A stretch of 64,000 nucleotides of DNA from Acidimicrobiales bacterium (GCA_025351385.1 JANXWA010000036.1:42307-106306), one strand, 5' to 3'; shown: positions 8,477 to 18,175, counted from the stretch's first letter. The notes: generated by a model not told the origin, from the sequence alone. Numbers and translations are program-made.

Positions 8477-10783
8477 TCAGCCCAACGTCTCGGGGAGTGT
8501 CTCGGAGGCGACGATCGCGAGCCGACGGGTCGGGCGCGTCATCGCCACGTAGAGGGTGCGAAGGCCCCGTGGTGTCACCGACGAGTGATCTTTGGCACCC
8601 CGGCTGGCGATCATCGCGGGTTCGACGACGACGACGGCGTCGAACTCGAGTCCATTGGCCCCCTCGGCGCCCAGCACCACCAGGTCGGCCCCCAGTCCCC
8701 GGGAGTCCTGGTCGCGAGGGTCGACCGCGTCCAGGCCGTTCACGAGCAGTATCTCGACGATCTCCTCGATCCGCTCACTAGCCACGATCACCGCGACGCG
8801 ACCGGGAGCGACGGCCGCGACCTCGCGATGAGTGACCGCGACGAGCGTCGCGGCGAACTCGTCGGGACCGACGACCGCGACCGTGGGAGTCGATCCAGCT
8901 CGGCGAACCGGTCGGGGCGGTACGAGGTCCGGTGCGGCGGCTCGGAGGGTCGGCGCGGCGAAGTCCAGCACCTCCTCGGGGGTGCGGTAGCTCACCGTAA
9001 GGTCGACCCGGGTCGGTTCACGGCGGGGCTCGAGCACCTCGAGCACCGCGTTCCACGAGGCCGAGGACGAGGCCGTCGTGGCCTGACCCATGTCACCCAC
9101 GATGGTCATCGACCCGGTCAGATCACGACGTTTGAGCACTCGCAGCTCCATGGGCGAGAGGTCCTGCGCCTCGTCCACGACAATGTGGCCATAGGTGACG
9201 AACTCGGCCTCGTCGAGCTCGGTGCTCTGCACCGGCGCGAGCCGCTGGGCCTCGCGTAGCGCGGCGGCGCGCACGTCGCCGGCGTACGCGTCCAGATCGA
9301 TGCCGTTCAAGATGTCGAGGTCGCCGGCCTTGGGCACCGGGCGGGGCCGGCGAAAGGGTCCGAGCAGGACGCGCGCCTCGTCGATCAGCGCGGCGTCGGC
9401 CTTGGTCCAGCGGATCTCCTCGAGGGTCTCGGAACGGGGCCGGTGCAAGAGATCGATCTCGTCGTCGGTCATGACGCCCTCGCCCGCGGCGCGCAAGAGC
9501 GCGGGCGCTCCGAAGAGGTCGTGGAGCAGCTCCTGGCCCGAGAGCCGGGGCCAGATTCGCTGAAGCGCCACCTTGAACTGCGGAGTCGCGCGAATGAGGT
9601 CGGCCAGCTCGCCCGCCGCATTGACTTCGTCGAGCCCCTCGCGCTCGAAGCGTTCGAAGTACTCGTTGGCCAGTCGGTTCGCCAACTCGCGACCGACGGC
9701 CGAACGGCGCTGGTTGTGGTTGCCGGGCCGGCGACGGGCGCGTTCGACAACCTCCCGAGTGTGCTTCGCCCGTAGCACCACAATGGCCCGTCCGACCGGT
9801 ATCTCGACGTCATCGCGCAACGCGCGCTGGCGGGTGCGCAGGGCGCGAGCGATCAGTTTCGCCATGCGCAGGTCGCCCTTCAATTGGTCGACCGGCTCGA
9901 TTTCCCGGCCACGGATCTCGACGTTCGTGACGAGACCCGAGATCGTGGAGAGCGTGACGCCCGATTCGCCCAGCGAAGGGAGCACGTTCTCGATGTAGTT
10001 CAAGAAGAGCGGATTCGGCCCCACCACGAGTACACCCTGACGCTCCAACGTCGAACGGTGCGTAAAGAGAAGGTACGCGGCGCGGTGCAGCGCTACCGCG
10101 GTCTTGCCGGTGCCCGGACCACCCTGAACCAGCAGGACTCCGGCGAGTGGACTGCGGATGATCCGGTCCTGCTCACCCTGAATCGTGGCGACGATGTCGC
10201 CCATTCGGCCGGTTCGCGCACGTCCCAACGCGGCGAGCAGGGCACCCGGTCCACCCAAAGCGAGCCCGCCGTCGACCAGTCCCTCCTCGGTGGCAGAACG
10301 GACCTCGTCCTCGGGCAGTGAGAGTTCGCCGTTGACGTCAGCGAAGTACTCATCCTCGACTCCGGTGACGTCGTGACCGCGGATCGCGACGTGGCGCCGG
10401 CGCGACAGGTTCAGAGGCTCGACCCCAGTCGCCCGGTAGAACGCCTCGGCGACGGGCGCTCGCCAATCGACGACCAGAGGGTTCAGCTCGTCGTCCGAGA
10501 CGGCGAGGCGGCCCACGTGATACACGTCGGCGACCCCGTCACCGTTCATTGCGTAGTCGATCCGCCCAAAGAAGAGGGGCTGGTCACCAATGGCCAGCTG
10601 GTCGAGACGGTGCAGAGCGGTGCCCATGACGACATCGCGTTCGACCAGGTCGCCGGCGCCGCGCATATTCGCCACCGCGGCGCTATCGCGCAGCGAACGG
10701 GCCTCATCACGCATGTGATCAAGGGCCTTCAGCGCGACATCGAGGAAGAACTGCTCCTCGGTGATCTCACGCTCATGCGCCAT
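8477..10783 (-). CDS. helD: HelD-type superfamily I helicase/ATPase
   Basis: 768 aa UvrD/Rep-like ATPase. The Walker A motif GGPGTGKTAVALHR lies around residue 221, Walker B/DEAQ-like VDEAQDLSPMELRVLKR follows, then VGDMGQATTA and VSYRTPEEVL; the late TLYVAMTRPTRRLAIV motif is typical of the family. The N-terminal part (FFGRIDYAMNGD, VVDWRAPVAEAFYRA) matches HelD proteins, which bind RNA polymerase and free stalled or drug-bound enzyme from DNA. The N-terminus before about residue 60 is helical, as expected for the secondary-channel arm. It stands alone, divergent from hemE, and its ATG has a GAGG Shine-Dalgarno. Confidence 0.88.
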   Translation of the reverse strand: MAHEREITEEQFFLDVALKALDHMRDEARSLRDSAAVANMRGAGDLVERDVVMGTALHRLDQLAIGDQPLFFGRIDYAMNGDGVADVYHVGRLAVSDDELNPLVVDWRAPVAEAFYRATGVEPLNLSRRRHVAIRGHDVTGVEDEYFADVNGELSLPEDEVRSATEEGLVDGGLALGGPGALLAALGRARTGRMGDIVATIQGEQDRIIRSPLAGVLLVQGGPGTGKTAVALHRAAYLLFTHRSTLERQGVLVVGPNPLFLNYIENVLPSLGESGVTLSTISGLVTNVEIRGREIEPVDQLKGDLRMAKLIARALRTRQRALRDDVEIPVGRAIVVLRAKHTREVVERARRRPGNHNQRRSAVGRELANRLANEYFERFEREGLDEVNAAGELADLIRATPQFKVALQRIWPRLSGQELLHDLFGAPALLRAAGEGVMTDDEIDLLHRPRSETLEEIRWTKADAALIDEARVLLGPFRRPRPVPKAGDLDILNGIDLDAYAGDVRAAALREAQRLAPVQSTELDEAEFVTYGHIVVDEAQDLSPMELRVLKRRDLTGSMTIVGDMGQATTASSSASWNAVLEVLEPRREPTRVDLTVSYRTPEEVLDFAAPTLRAAAPDLVPPRPVRRAGSTPTVAVVGPDEFAATLVAVTHREVAAVAPGRVAVIVASERIEEIVEILLVNGLDAVDPRDQDSRGLGADLVVLGAEGANGLEFDAVVVVEPAMIASRGAKDHSSVTPRGLRTLYVAMTRPTRRLAIVASETLPETLG

Positions 10784-10901
10784 CGCGACCTCGTTTCATT
10801 TCCCAAAATTGAGAAATTTCAAGTCTAGAGGAGATTGCCAACGTCCCGTCCAAAGGACCTGACGACCCGGTCACCTAGATTGTTGGCGACAGAGGAGTGA
10901 A
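10784..10901. promoter_or_regulatory. Divergent promoter region between helD and hemE
   Basis: 118 bp holding both transcription starts. The helD-proximal half is unusually AT-rich for this genome and includes the palindrome GAAATTTC (10812-10819). On the plus strand TAGATT at 10876-10881 is a plausible -10 for hemE, with a GAGGAG Shine-Dalgarno before the GTG at 10902. I could not find a convincing -35 for either gene. Confidence 0.35.
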
Positions 10902-11939
10902 GTGAGCGAGCCAGTTTTCCTTCGGGCCTGTCGGGGAGCGACCGTCGATCACGTGCCTGTCTGGTTCATGCGACAGGCTGGTCGCTCACTGCCTGAGTAC
11001 CGAGCCCTTCGCGGCAGCGGCTCAATCCTCGACGCGATCGCCGACCCCTCGCTCGCCAGCGAGATCACGATGCAGCCGGTCCGTCGCTACGGCGTCGACG
11101 CGGCGATCCTCTTCTCGGACATCGTCGTGCCGTTCCACGCCATCGGATTCGGCGTCGACGTCGTGCCGGGGCGCGGCCCGGTCATCGCCGAGCCCTTCAC
11201 GTCAGACGCGGACCTCGAGCGGCTGCGCGACCTCACCGACGCCGACATCGCCCACGTGACCGAGACCGTGGACCTGGTGGTGAAGGAGCTCGCGAGCGTC
11301 GACACGCCGCTCATCGGATTCGCCGGTGCTCCGTTCACCGTGGCCAGCTACCTGGTCGAGGGCGGACCGACACGGGAGTTCGCCGTCATCAAGACCATGA
11401 TGCACGCCAACCCCGAGCTCTTCGAACGGCTCCTCGACCGACTCGTCGCGATCACTGTCTTCTTCCTTCGCGCTCAAGTGGCCCACGGTGCGCGGGCCCT
11501 GCAGCTCTTCGACTCGTGGGCCGGTGCGCTATCTCGCAATGAGTATCGGCGCTTCGCGCTCCCCGCGACCCAGCGGGTGCTCGCTGGCGTGGCCGACCTC
11601 AACGTGCCCACCATCCTCTTCGGTGTGGGCACGGGCGAACTGCTCGACCTCATGGCGACCTCCGGCAGTTCGGTGGTTGGGATCGACTGGCACGTCGACC
11701 TCGACGAGGGGCGCCGGCGCGTGGCGGGAATGCCGGTGCAAGGGAACCTCGATCCGGCCCGGTGCATGGGGGGCGAGGCGCTCGCCGTGCACGCTGCGCG
11801 CGCAGTGATCGCGAGAGCCGGCAACGACGCCGGCCACATCTTCAACCTCGGACACGGGGTCCTGCCCACGACTGATCCGGCGGTCCTCGAGGCCGTGGTG
11901 CGCGTCGTGCACGAAGAAGGGAGGTCCGGCGTCCGATGA
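10902..11939 (+). CDS. hemE: Uroporphyrinogen decarboxylase
   Basis: Decarboxylates uroporphyrinogen III to coproporphyrinogen III in heme synthesis. 345 aa, full length. The family signature is present near the N-terminus (VPVWFMRQAGRSLPEYR), followed by the catalytic-aspartate stretch AILFSDIVVPFHAIGFGVD, GFAGAPFTVASYLVEGG, and the late FNLGHGVLPTTDP. The start is GTG at 10902 with GAGGAG upstream. It is first of three coupled genes, and its stop overlaps the next ATG by 4 bp. Confidence 0.97.
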   Translation: MSEPVFLRACRGATVDHVPVWFMRQAGRSLPEYRALRGSGSILDAIADPSLASEITMQPVRRYGVDAAILFSDIVVPFHAIGFGVDVVPGRGPVIAEPFTSDADLERLRDLTDADIAHVTETVDLVVKELASVDTPLIGFAGAPFTVASYLVEGGPTREFAVIKTMMHANPELFERLLDRLVAITVFFLRAQVAHGARALQLFDSWAGALSRNEYRRFALPATQRVLAGVADLNVPTILFGVGTGELLDLMATSGSSVVGIDWHVDLDEGRRRVAGMPVQGNLDPARCMGGEALAVHAARAVIARAGNDAGHIFNLGHGVLPTTDPAVLEAVVRVVHEEGRSGVR

Positions 11940-12844
11940 AGACCGGAGTCCTCGTCATGGCCTACGGAACGCCCACGACCCCCCGCGACGTCGAGGCCTA
12001 CTACACCCGCATCCGCCACGGTCGCGAGCCGACCCCGGAGTTGCTCGCCGACCTGGTTCGGCGCTACGACGCCATCGGCGGCACGTCGCCCCTCGCCCAA
12101 CGCACGGCCGACCAGGTCGCCGCCCTCGCCGCCGCTCTCGACGAATCGGTGCCCGGCGCATTCGACGTGCGCTTCGGATCGAAGTACGAGCCGCCCTTGC
12201 TCGAGGCGACGGCCGAGTCGTTCCGCCTCGACGGTTTTTCGAAGGTCGTCGGGCTGGCGCTCGCTCCGCACTCCTCGTCGATGTCAACTGATCAGTACAT
12301 GTCCCGCGCCCGGGAGGCGCTCGGCGAGTCGGTGGAGTTGGTCGCCGTCGGCGCGTGGTGGGACTTCCCGGGATTCCTGGAGCTGATCGCCCAGCGGGTC
12401 CTCGAGGCACTGGCCTCGCTGCCCGTGGGGCGCCGCGCCACGGCCGAGGTGCTCTTCTCGGCGCACTCGCTTCCCCAGAAGATCCTCATTACGAACGACA
12501 CGTACCCCGAGCAGTTGCGCGTCAGCGCCGAGCGCACCGCCGCGCTGGCGGGCGTCTCGCGCTGGGACGTCGCGTGGCAGTCGGCCGGACGCACCGCGGA
12601 CCCGTGGATCGGGCCGGACATCCTCGAGGTAATCCGCACCAAGCGCAACGAAGGTGTCACCGACATCATCTCGTGCCCCATCGGATTCGTGGCCGATCAC
12701 CTCGAGGTCCTCTACGACATCGACATCGAGGCCCAGGGCATCGCTCGATCGGTCGGGATCAACCTCGTTCGTACGGCGTCGCTCAACTCTGACTCCCGGT
12801 TCGTGACCGTCCTGGCGAACGTCGTACGCGCCGCGGTGGCCTGA
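11936..12844 (+). CDS. cpfC: Ferrochelatase, probably coproporphyrin III type
   Basis: Inserts Fe2+ into a porphyrin. 302 aa, with the N-terminal GVLVMAYGTPTTPRDVEAYY, the active-site histidine region LFSAHSLPQKI, and the C-terminal CPIGFVADHLEVLYDIDIEA containing the catalytic glutamate. In Actinomycetota this enzyme generally works on coproporphyrin III (CpfC) rather than protoporphyrin IX (HemH); that assignment is from lineage, not from a residue I can point to. The ATG overlaps the hemE stop, and the next gene starts directly after its TGA. Confidence 0.94.
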   Translation: MKTGVLVMAYGTPTTPRDVEAYYTRIRHGREPTPELLADLVRRYDAIGGTSPLAQRTADQVAALAAALDESVPGAFDVRFGSKYEPPLLEATAESFRLDGFSKVVGLALAPHSSSMSTDQYMSRAREALGESVELVAVGAWWDFPGFLELIAQRVLEALASLPVGRRATAEVLFSAHSLPQKILITNDTYPEQLRVSAERTAALAGVSRWDVAWQSAGRTADPWIGPDILEVIRTKRNEGVTDIISCPIGFVADHLEVLYDIDIEAQGIARSVGINLVRTASLNSDSRFVTVLANVVRAAVA

Positions 12845-14281
12845 GTGGCGCGCGCCTCGATCGTCATCGTCGGAGGCGGGATCGCCGGACTGAGCGCAGC
12901 GTGGGAGCTCTCCGGCGGTGCTGATGGTCCGGACGAACAGTCGCCCCGAATCGAACTGATCGAGGCGAACGAGCGCTTGGGAGGAGCCCTGGCCACCGCG
13001 CAATTCGCCGGTCGGACGATCGACCTCGGTGCCGATGGCTTCCTCGCCCGACGCCCCGAAGCCGTGACGCTGGTCCGCGAGATCGGCTGGGCCGAGAGGC
13101 TCGAGGCGATCGACGCCTCCGGCGCTTCGATCTGGCTTCGTGGATCCTTGCACGAACTGCCCGCTGGATTGGCTCTCGGCATCCCGACGACCGTCGCGCA
13201 GGTTCGCGCGGTGAAGGGACTCACATGGCGAGCCCGTTTGGCCGCCCGGCGCGACGAGTGGCTTCCCGTTCACCTTTCGGTCGGCGACGACGCGACCATT
13301 GGCGACATCGTTCGCACGAAGCTCGGACGCGAGTTGAGCTACCAATTCATCGAGCCGATGGTCGGTGGCATTCAGGCCGGGCGCATCGACGACCTCTCGG
13401 CCAAGTCGGTCTTCCCACCACTGCTCGACGCGGCCCGTCAGGGTGGTTCACTCATGCGCGCAATGCGTCCCGTGGGGCCTGTTCACCCCGGACCGGCCGC
13501 CGCCACGGTGGAGGCCGGGCCGATGTTCTACTCATTGGTCGACGGCGTCGGCTCGCTCCCCGTCGAGTTGGCGCGCCAATTGCGAGAACGCGGCGTCGTG
13601 ATGCGAATCGGCACGACGGTCACGGCCCTTCGACGCACTCCGTCAGGGAACTACCCGTGGGAGGTCGACACCTCGACGACCACGACGCCGGCCGACACGC
13701 TGATACTCGCCACCCACGCCCCCGTCGTCGGTCGCCTACTCGGCGCCTTCGACACCCGGCTTGACGCGCTCACGAACATCCCGAGCGCCGGCGCGGCAAT
13801 GATCACGTTCAGCGTGGCCCGCGACGATATCGTCCTGCCGTCGAACGGCACCGGCGCACTCGTGCCGCTCGGAACGAAGTGGTCCGGGGTGGGGACGATG
13901 ATGACGACCGCGATCACGCTGCTCGACCGCAAGTGGCCCCACCTGCGCCGAAGCGACGACGTGTTGCTACGCGCTCACGTCGGGAGGATCGACGACGCCC
14001 GCTGGACCGGACTAACTGACGACGAACTCATCGAACGCGTCTCCGCGGAGCTGAGCGTGATCCTCGAGCGATTCGCGAAGCCCATCGAGGCCCGAGTCCA
14101 GCGATGGCCGCATGGTCTCCCCCAGTACTATCTCGGTCACGACCGACTGATCGCCGACGCGAAGTCGGCGGCGGCCGACTTGCGCGTCGCGCTCTGCGGC
14201 AGCGCCTACGACGGTGTCGGGATCCCCGCCGGGATCGGCTCCGGGCGACGGGCCGCACGCGAAGTCATGGCCATGGGCTGA
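12845..14281 (+). CDS. cgoX: Coproporphyrinogen III / protoporphyrinogen oxidase (HemY-type)
   Basis: 478 aa FAD enzyme oxidising the porphyrinogen ring with oxygen. The N-terminal dinucleotide-binding motif VIVGGGIAGLSAAWEL is followed by the second family motif RLGGALATAQFAGRTIDLGADGF split over residues 47-70, and the C-terminal FAD motif ALCGSAYDGVGIPAGIGSGR. In the actinobacterial coproporphyrin-dependent route it acts on coproporphyrinogen III before the ferrochelatase. The GTG start follows the cpfC stop without a gap. The terminal enzyme ChdC is absent from this cluster. Confidence 0.94.
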   Translation: MARASIVIVGGGIAGLSAAWELSGGADGPDEQSPRIELIEANERLGGALATAQFAGRTIDLGADGFLARRPEAVTLVREIGWAERLEAIDASGASIWLRGSLHELPAGLALGIPTTVAQVRAVKGLTWRARLAARRDEWLPVHLSVGDDATIGDIVRTKLGRELSYQFIEPMVGGIQAGRIDDLSAKSVFPPLLDAARQGGSLMRAMRPVGPVHPGPAAATVEAGPMFYSLVDGVGSLPVELARQLRERGVVMRIGTTVTALRRTPSGNYPWEVDTSTTTTPADTLILATHAPVVGRLLGAFDTRLDALTNIPSAGAAMITFSVARDDIVLPSNGTGALVPLGTKWSGVGTMMTTAITLLDRKWPHLRRSDDVLLRAHVGRIDDARWTGLTDDELIERVSAELSVILERFAKPIEARVQRWPHGLPQYYLGHDRLIADAKSAAADLRVALCGSAYDGVGIPAGIGSGRRAAREVMAMG

Positions 14282-14377
14282 ACGGTCGTGCACGTGGTGG
14301 CCTCTCGGTGAGGCACCTGCGGACCCACCCGAAGCTGACGGCGGGGACGATCAAGTCCGGAGCGACGAAGAAGGCCA

Positions 14378-14866
14378 CTACAGGTAATAGCCCGAGTGGA
14401 TGTAGATGCAGGGCACACCCTCGCTGATGTACATGGCGTGGTTCTTCGGATCGTCGTCGAGCGCGAGGCGGATGTCGAAGCCCGCCTTCACCAGGTCACG
14501 CAGGGCGCCCCTTTTGAACTCGTCGACCCCGGAGTAGTCGCCGTACTCGCGCATGATGAGCAGATCCCAACGGATGCCGTATCGCTCGAGCCACGCGACG
14601 GTGTGGGGCTTCACGCGACGGGGTCGACCGGTGAGGAGCACAACTTTCAGGCTGTGGTCCAACAGCTCCAACAGCCTCTCGATCTCCTCGATGATCGGAT
14701 CGTCGCCGCAGGCGTCGAAGAAGCTCTTCCAGTCTCCCCAATCGAGGTAGTGCTGGCGCCCCGCAGCGTCTGCGAGAACGCCGTCGATGTCGAAGATCAC
14801 GGCCGACCCGGCGCCCGAGGGCTCTGCTCGCCAGTGCCAGTTCTCTCGAGTGTCGTCCGATGCCAT
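14378..14866 (-). CDS. HAD-family phosphatase, polynucleotide 3'-phosphatase-like
   Basis: 162 aa single-domain HAD protein. Motif I is FDIDGVLAD (two catalytic aspartates), motif II LLTGRPRRVK, and motif III/IV ALDDDPKNHAMY. The layout and length resemble the phosphatase half of T4 polynucleotide kinase and related stand-alone proteins, but the substrate is not fixed by the sequence. It is convergent with cgoX and divergent from the MprF-like gene, whose GTG lies 51 bp away, so it is probably transcribed alone. The ATG at 14866 is the only good start. Confidence 0.7.
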   Translation of the reverse strand: MASDDTRENWHWRAEPSGAGSAVIFDIDGVLADAAGRQHYLDWGDWKSFFDACGDDPIIEEIERLLELLDHSLKVVLLTGRPRRVKPHTVAWLERYGIRWDLLIMREYGDYSGVDEFKRGALRDLVKAGFDIRLALDDDPKNHAMYISEGVPCIYIHSGYYL

Positions 14867-14917
14867 CAGTCAATTCAGGCTAACGGCCCTGGACCCGAAG
14901 TCTGCGAGACTTGGCCC

Positions 14918-17914
14918 GTGGGAGCGACCGAGCGTCAGACGCTACCGATTCCGTACGGGCACCACGTCTACGTGGTGAGCGACCTCTCCATCTCGCCCTT
15001 CACTGATGAAACGTCGCGGCCGGTCGCCGAGTTCATCAATCTGCTGGGCGACATCGACGACGCGGCTCTCGTGGTCGTGGCCGGCAACCTCTTCCATCCA
15101 CGACCATCGACAGACCTCTCGAAGTTCATCGACGCCACCTTCGCGGCACTGCCCGCGCTTCGCGACGCCATCTCCTCCTTCACCGCTCGTGAAGGGCACC
15201 GCTTCGTCGTCCTTCCAGGCACCGACGACGTGGCCCTTCGGGCCAACGCGAAAGCGCGAGCCCAGCTCGAGTCGCTCGGAGTCTGTGTGGCGAACGACCT
15301 GGTCCTCCAGGTCGCGACGGCCGACGGGGTCCGTGACCTCGCCGTCGCCGCAGGAACCTGCACCGTCGACGCTCGTCGAGCGGACCAGAACGACCGAGCC
15401 GACGCCGACCGGCTCGAGGACCCCTTGTCGTTGCCGCGCTTCGTGGCGTCGAGGGTCCTGTACCGCCGGCTCGGAGGATGGGTCTGGTTCCCCTTCGTCA
15501 CGATGGTCCTCTTCGACCTATTCGGCGCGATCACGTCGATCGTCGCGCACTACACCCACGAGCACCTGCGCGTGCACACGCCGCACACGCAGACCTTCTG
15601 GGGAAACCTTCTGTGGAATCTCCTGATCATCGCCATCGTCGAAGCCATGGTCATCGGCGTCGCCGGACTGATCGTTCGACGGCGGTTCATTCGTGGCGCA
15701 CGGATTGCCGGCGGGCCCGAGTTCTGCGAGCCGTTGTCGCTCACGCACGTCGATGACGTCGACGCATTGGAGTTCGCCCGACGGGTCGCCGAGCGCGGGG
15801 GGGCGGGGGCCGTCGTGGGAGGAGCCTCCCGACCGGCGCTGGCGTTCCTCGACCGTGGCGTCTGCGCCACTCCCGGTCCGTCGAGAACGGTGCTCGTCGA
15901 ACGCCGGGGACGGCTGGGTCTGCCCCCCGTCTTCACGTCGGTCGACCGCCTCGGCATCGTCGAAATCGAGGCCGCGAGCGCGGTCCAGGTCCGTCTCTAC
16001 GCCGGCGAAACGCCGCGACGGGGCGGCCGGCTATTGGAGCGGATCATCGCGGGCTCCAACGTCCAGCCGGCGCCACCACATTTCACCACAACGGTCGGCT
16101 CATGGCCCACCGGGAACCCCTTCCCCGTGACGGTCGAGCGGCTGCGCGACCAGCGGCGCCAGCGCACGATCCGGCGCTGGGCGAGCGGACTGCTCTTCCT
16201 CGACGGCCTCATCAACGTCGTGGTGACCGCGTCACCGCCCCTACGCAGTCGGTTGCACTCGGTCTTGACCGTGCTTCCGCTCGGCGTGGCCCAGTCGGCC
16301 GCCGCGTTGACCGCGGTCGCGGGCATCGCGATGATTATGATGGCTCGCGGCGTTCGCCGGGGCCAGCGTCGAGCCTGGTTCCTCGCGGTCGGCGTCCTCG
16401 CGATCACAATCGTGGCGCACCTCGCACGGGGCGGGAGCATCGTCGCGTCACTCCTCGCCGCAGGAATTCTCAGTCTGCTGGTCGTCCAGCGACGCTACTT
16501 CCAGGCCAGCACCGACCGCTCGAGCCTGCAATCGGCCCTCCCCCGCCTAGGACTCATCGCCTTCGTGACCGTGGTCGCGGCCACCATCAGCATCGAGGCG
16601 TCTCCGGCCCGACACCACCACCTGCCCTCCATCGGCGTGGTGTTGGTGGCCTGCGTGGAGCGCCTCATCGGGCAGAACAACATCAACCTGCCCGACCGGG
16701 TCGGGGACTTCGTCAATCCGACGCTGCTCGCCGTGGGGCTGTCGCTCATCGTGTCGGCGTTCTACATGCTGACCCGGCCCGTCGTCGACCGACGTCTCTC
16801 GACGACGGCCCGCAGCGCCGAACGGCGCTTCGCCGAGCTGCGCGCGCGCGAGATCGTCCGACGTCACGGCCGGGGCACGCTCGATTACTTCGCGCTGCGC
16901 GACGACAAGCAGTTCTTCTTCTTTCGCGACTCACTCGTCGCCTACGCCGTCTACGGCGGCGTGGCGCTGATCTCGCCCGACCCGATCGGCCCCGAGGCTG
17001 AGCGCAGCGAGGCGTTCAGCGCCTACCGTGCCTACGCCGAGGGCCGAGGATGGACGATCGGCGTCGTGGGCGCCAGCGAGGAGTGGCTCCCGATCTACCA
17101 GGTCGCCGGCCTGCACCACCTCTACATCGGCGACGAGGCGATCGTCGATTGTCCGACCTTCAACCTCGCGGGCGGCAAGATGAAGGGGCTGCGACAGGCC
17201 TGCACGCGACTGGCCCGACACGGCTACACGGTCGAGTTCCTCGACCCGTCCGACGTCGACCCGAGTCGTGTCACCGACATCGTCGAACTGATCTCGATGC
17301 TGCGTCGCGGCGAGGCCGAGCGGGGATTCTCCATGATGCTCGGCCGCCTGTTCAACCCCAAGGACAAGGGCCTCCTGCTCACGCTCGTGCACGGACCCGA
17401 TGGCAAGCCGGCCGCCGTCTGCCAGTTCGTACCGTCACCGGCCATCAACGGCTACTCGCTCGACCTCATGCGCCGCGACCCGGGCGACCACCCCAACGGA
17501 CTCATCGACTTTGCCCTCTGCTCGACGATCGAACATTTGCGCGACACGGGTGCTCGCGGACTCTCGATGAACTTCGCCGCCTTCCGCTCCGTACTCGAGG
17601 GCGGCCGAGGCGAGGGCGCCTTCACGAAGGTCGAGCGCTGGGCGCTCAAGCGGCTCTCGGGCATCTTCCCCATCGAGACGCTGTGGACCTTCAACTCGAA
17701 GTACCACCCGACGTGGCTGCCGCGCTACCTGGTCTACCCCGCCGCCGAAAGCTTCGTGCCCGTGGCCGCGGCGGTACTGCGGGCCGAGTCGCTGACCGAG
17801 CTGCCCGTGCTCGGTCGCTTCCTCACGAGCGACCCGTCCAATCGCCCCAGCACCGTCGTGCCCGACGAGGTACTCGAAGCGGCCAAGCAGATCGATAGCG
17901 ACGTCATGCACTAG
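14918..17914 (+). CDS. MprF-like phosphatidylglycerol lysyltransferase fused to a degenerate metallophosphoesterase-like domain
   Basis: 998 aa from the GTG at 14918; the longer open frame upstream crosses the divergent HAD gene and is discarded. Residues 1-180 resemble a calcineurin-type phosphoesterase in strand order, but the metal motifs are changed: Asp22-Leu-Ser24 for DxH, Gly56-Asn57 for GD, Gly101-Thr-Asp-Asp for GNHD. Two helices (about 186-255), a loop domain and a further six or so helices (about 420-620) follow. The C-terminus from about residue 640 is a DUF2156/MprF aminoacyl-transfer domain with RGTLDYFALRDDKQFFF, AFRSVLEGGRGEGAFT and FNSKYHPTWLPRYLV. MprF adds amino acids to phosphatidylglycerol, lowering surface charge. 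The N-terminal role is unknown. Confidence 0.82.
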   Translation: MGATERQTLPIPYGHHVYVVSDLSISPFTDETSRPVAEFINLLGDIDDAALVVVAGNLFHPRPSTDLSKFIDATFAALPALRDAISSFTAREGHRFVVLPGTDDVALRANAKARAQLESLGVCVANDLVLQVATADGVRDLAVAAGTCTVDARRADQNDRADADRLEDPLSLPRFVASRVLYRRLGGWVWFPFVTMVLFDLFGAITSIVAHYTHEHLRVHTPHTQTFWGNLLWNLLIIAIVEAMVIGVAGLIVRRRFIRGARIAGGPEFCEPLSLTHVDDVDALEFARRVAERGGAGAVVGGASRPALAFLDRGVCATPGPSRTVLVERRGRLGLPPVFTSVDRLGIVEIEAASAVQVRLYAGETPRRGGRLLERIIAGSNVQPAPPHFTTTVGSWPTGNPFPVTVERLRDQRRQRTIRRWASGLLFLDGLINVVVTASPPLRSRLHSVLTVLPLGVAQSAAALTAVAGIAMIMMARGVRRGQRRAWFLAVGVLAITIVAHLARGGSIVASLLAAGILSLLVVQRRYFQASTDRSSLQSALPRLGLIAFVTVVAATISIEASPARHHHLPSIGVVLVACVERLIGQNNINLPDRVGDFVNPTLLAVGLSLIVSAFYMLTRPVVDRRLSTTARSAERRFAELRAREIVRRHGRGTLDYFALRDDKQFFFFRDSLVAYAVYGGVALISPDPIGPEAERSEAFSAYRAYAEGRGWTIGVVGASEEWLPIYQVAGLHHLYIGDEAIVDCPTFNLAGGKMKGLRQACTRLARHGYTVEFLDPSDVDPSRVTDIVELISMLRRGEAERGFSMMLGRLFNPKDKGLLLTLVHGPDGKPAAVCQFVPSPAINGYSLDLMRRDPGDHPNGLIDFALCSTIEHLRDTGARGLSMNFAAFRSVLEGGRGEGAFTKVERWALKRLSGIFPIETLWTFNSKYHPTWLPRYLVYPAAESFVPVAAAVLRAESLTELPVLGRFLTSDPSNRPSTVVPDEVLEAAKQIDSDVMH

Positions 17915-18144
17915 GTGTCTCACGAACGCGTCGTGTCGACCCAGCCACAATCGCCTCTCAACTTGCTAGTCGATGCAGAAGGTTCACGACAGGACGTTCG
18001 TCGTCATCGAAGCAACCACGTGCGCGAAAGTCGCTTCGATCGCTGGCCCCACCTGCATCGACGCACCGACGCATCGTCGCCGTAGACTGGAGTCACATCG
18101 GTCCATCTTGCGAGTGCGGGCCGTTGGCAGCGTTCGAACCGAGG
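17915..18144. other. Intergenic stretch before the first PAS kinase
   Basis: No gene is supported here. TAGACT at 18083-18088 could be a -10 element for the downstream kinase, which would give a leader of about 80 nt containing the hairpin at 18145-18166. Open frames through this stretch are shadows of neighbouring coding sequence. Confidence 0.3.
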
Positions 18145-18166
18145 CTCTCACGCGAGGGCGTGAGAG
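18145..18166 (+). promoter_or_regulatory. Leader hairpin that may cover the ribosome-binding site
   Basis: CTCTCACG and CGTGAGAG form a perfect 8-bp stem with a 6-nt loop. The 3' arm contains the only Shine-Dalgarno-like sequence (GAGAGG, ending at 18167), 8 bases before the ATG at 18176. When the stem forms, that site would be paired. This suggests translational control of the first kinase; no ligand is indicated. Confidence 0.45.
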
Positions 18167-18175
18167 GTCTCCCCC

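Noticed and set aside
14295..14316. Possible terminator hairpin after cgoX (GTGGCCTC / GAGGCAC)
   Set aside because: The stem needs a bulge and lacks a T run; support is too weak to list.
14396..14917. In-frame upstream extension of the MprF-like protein
   Set aside because: It lies entirely antisense to the HAD phosphatase gene and its residues look random. The GTG at 14918 is a better start.
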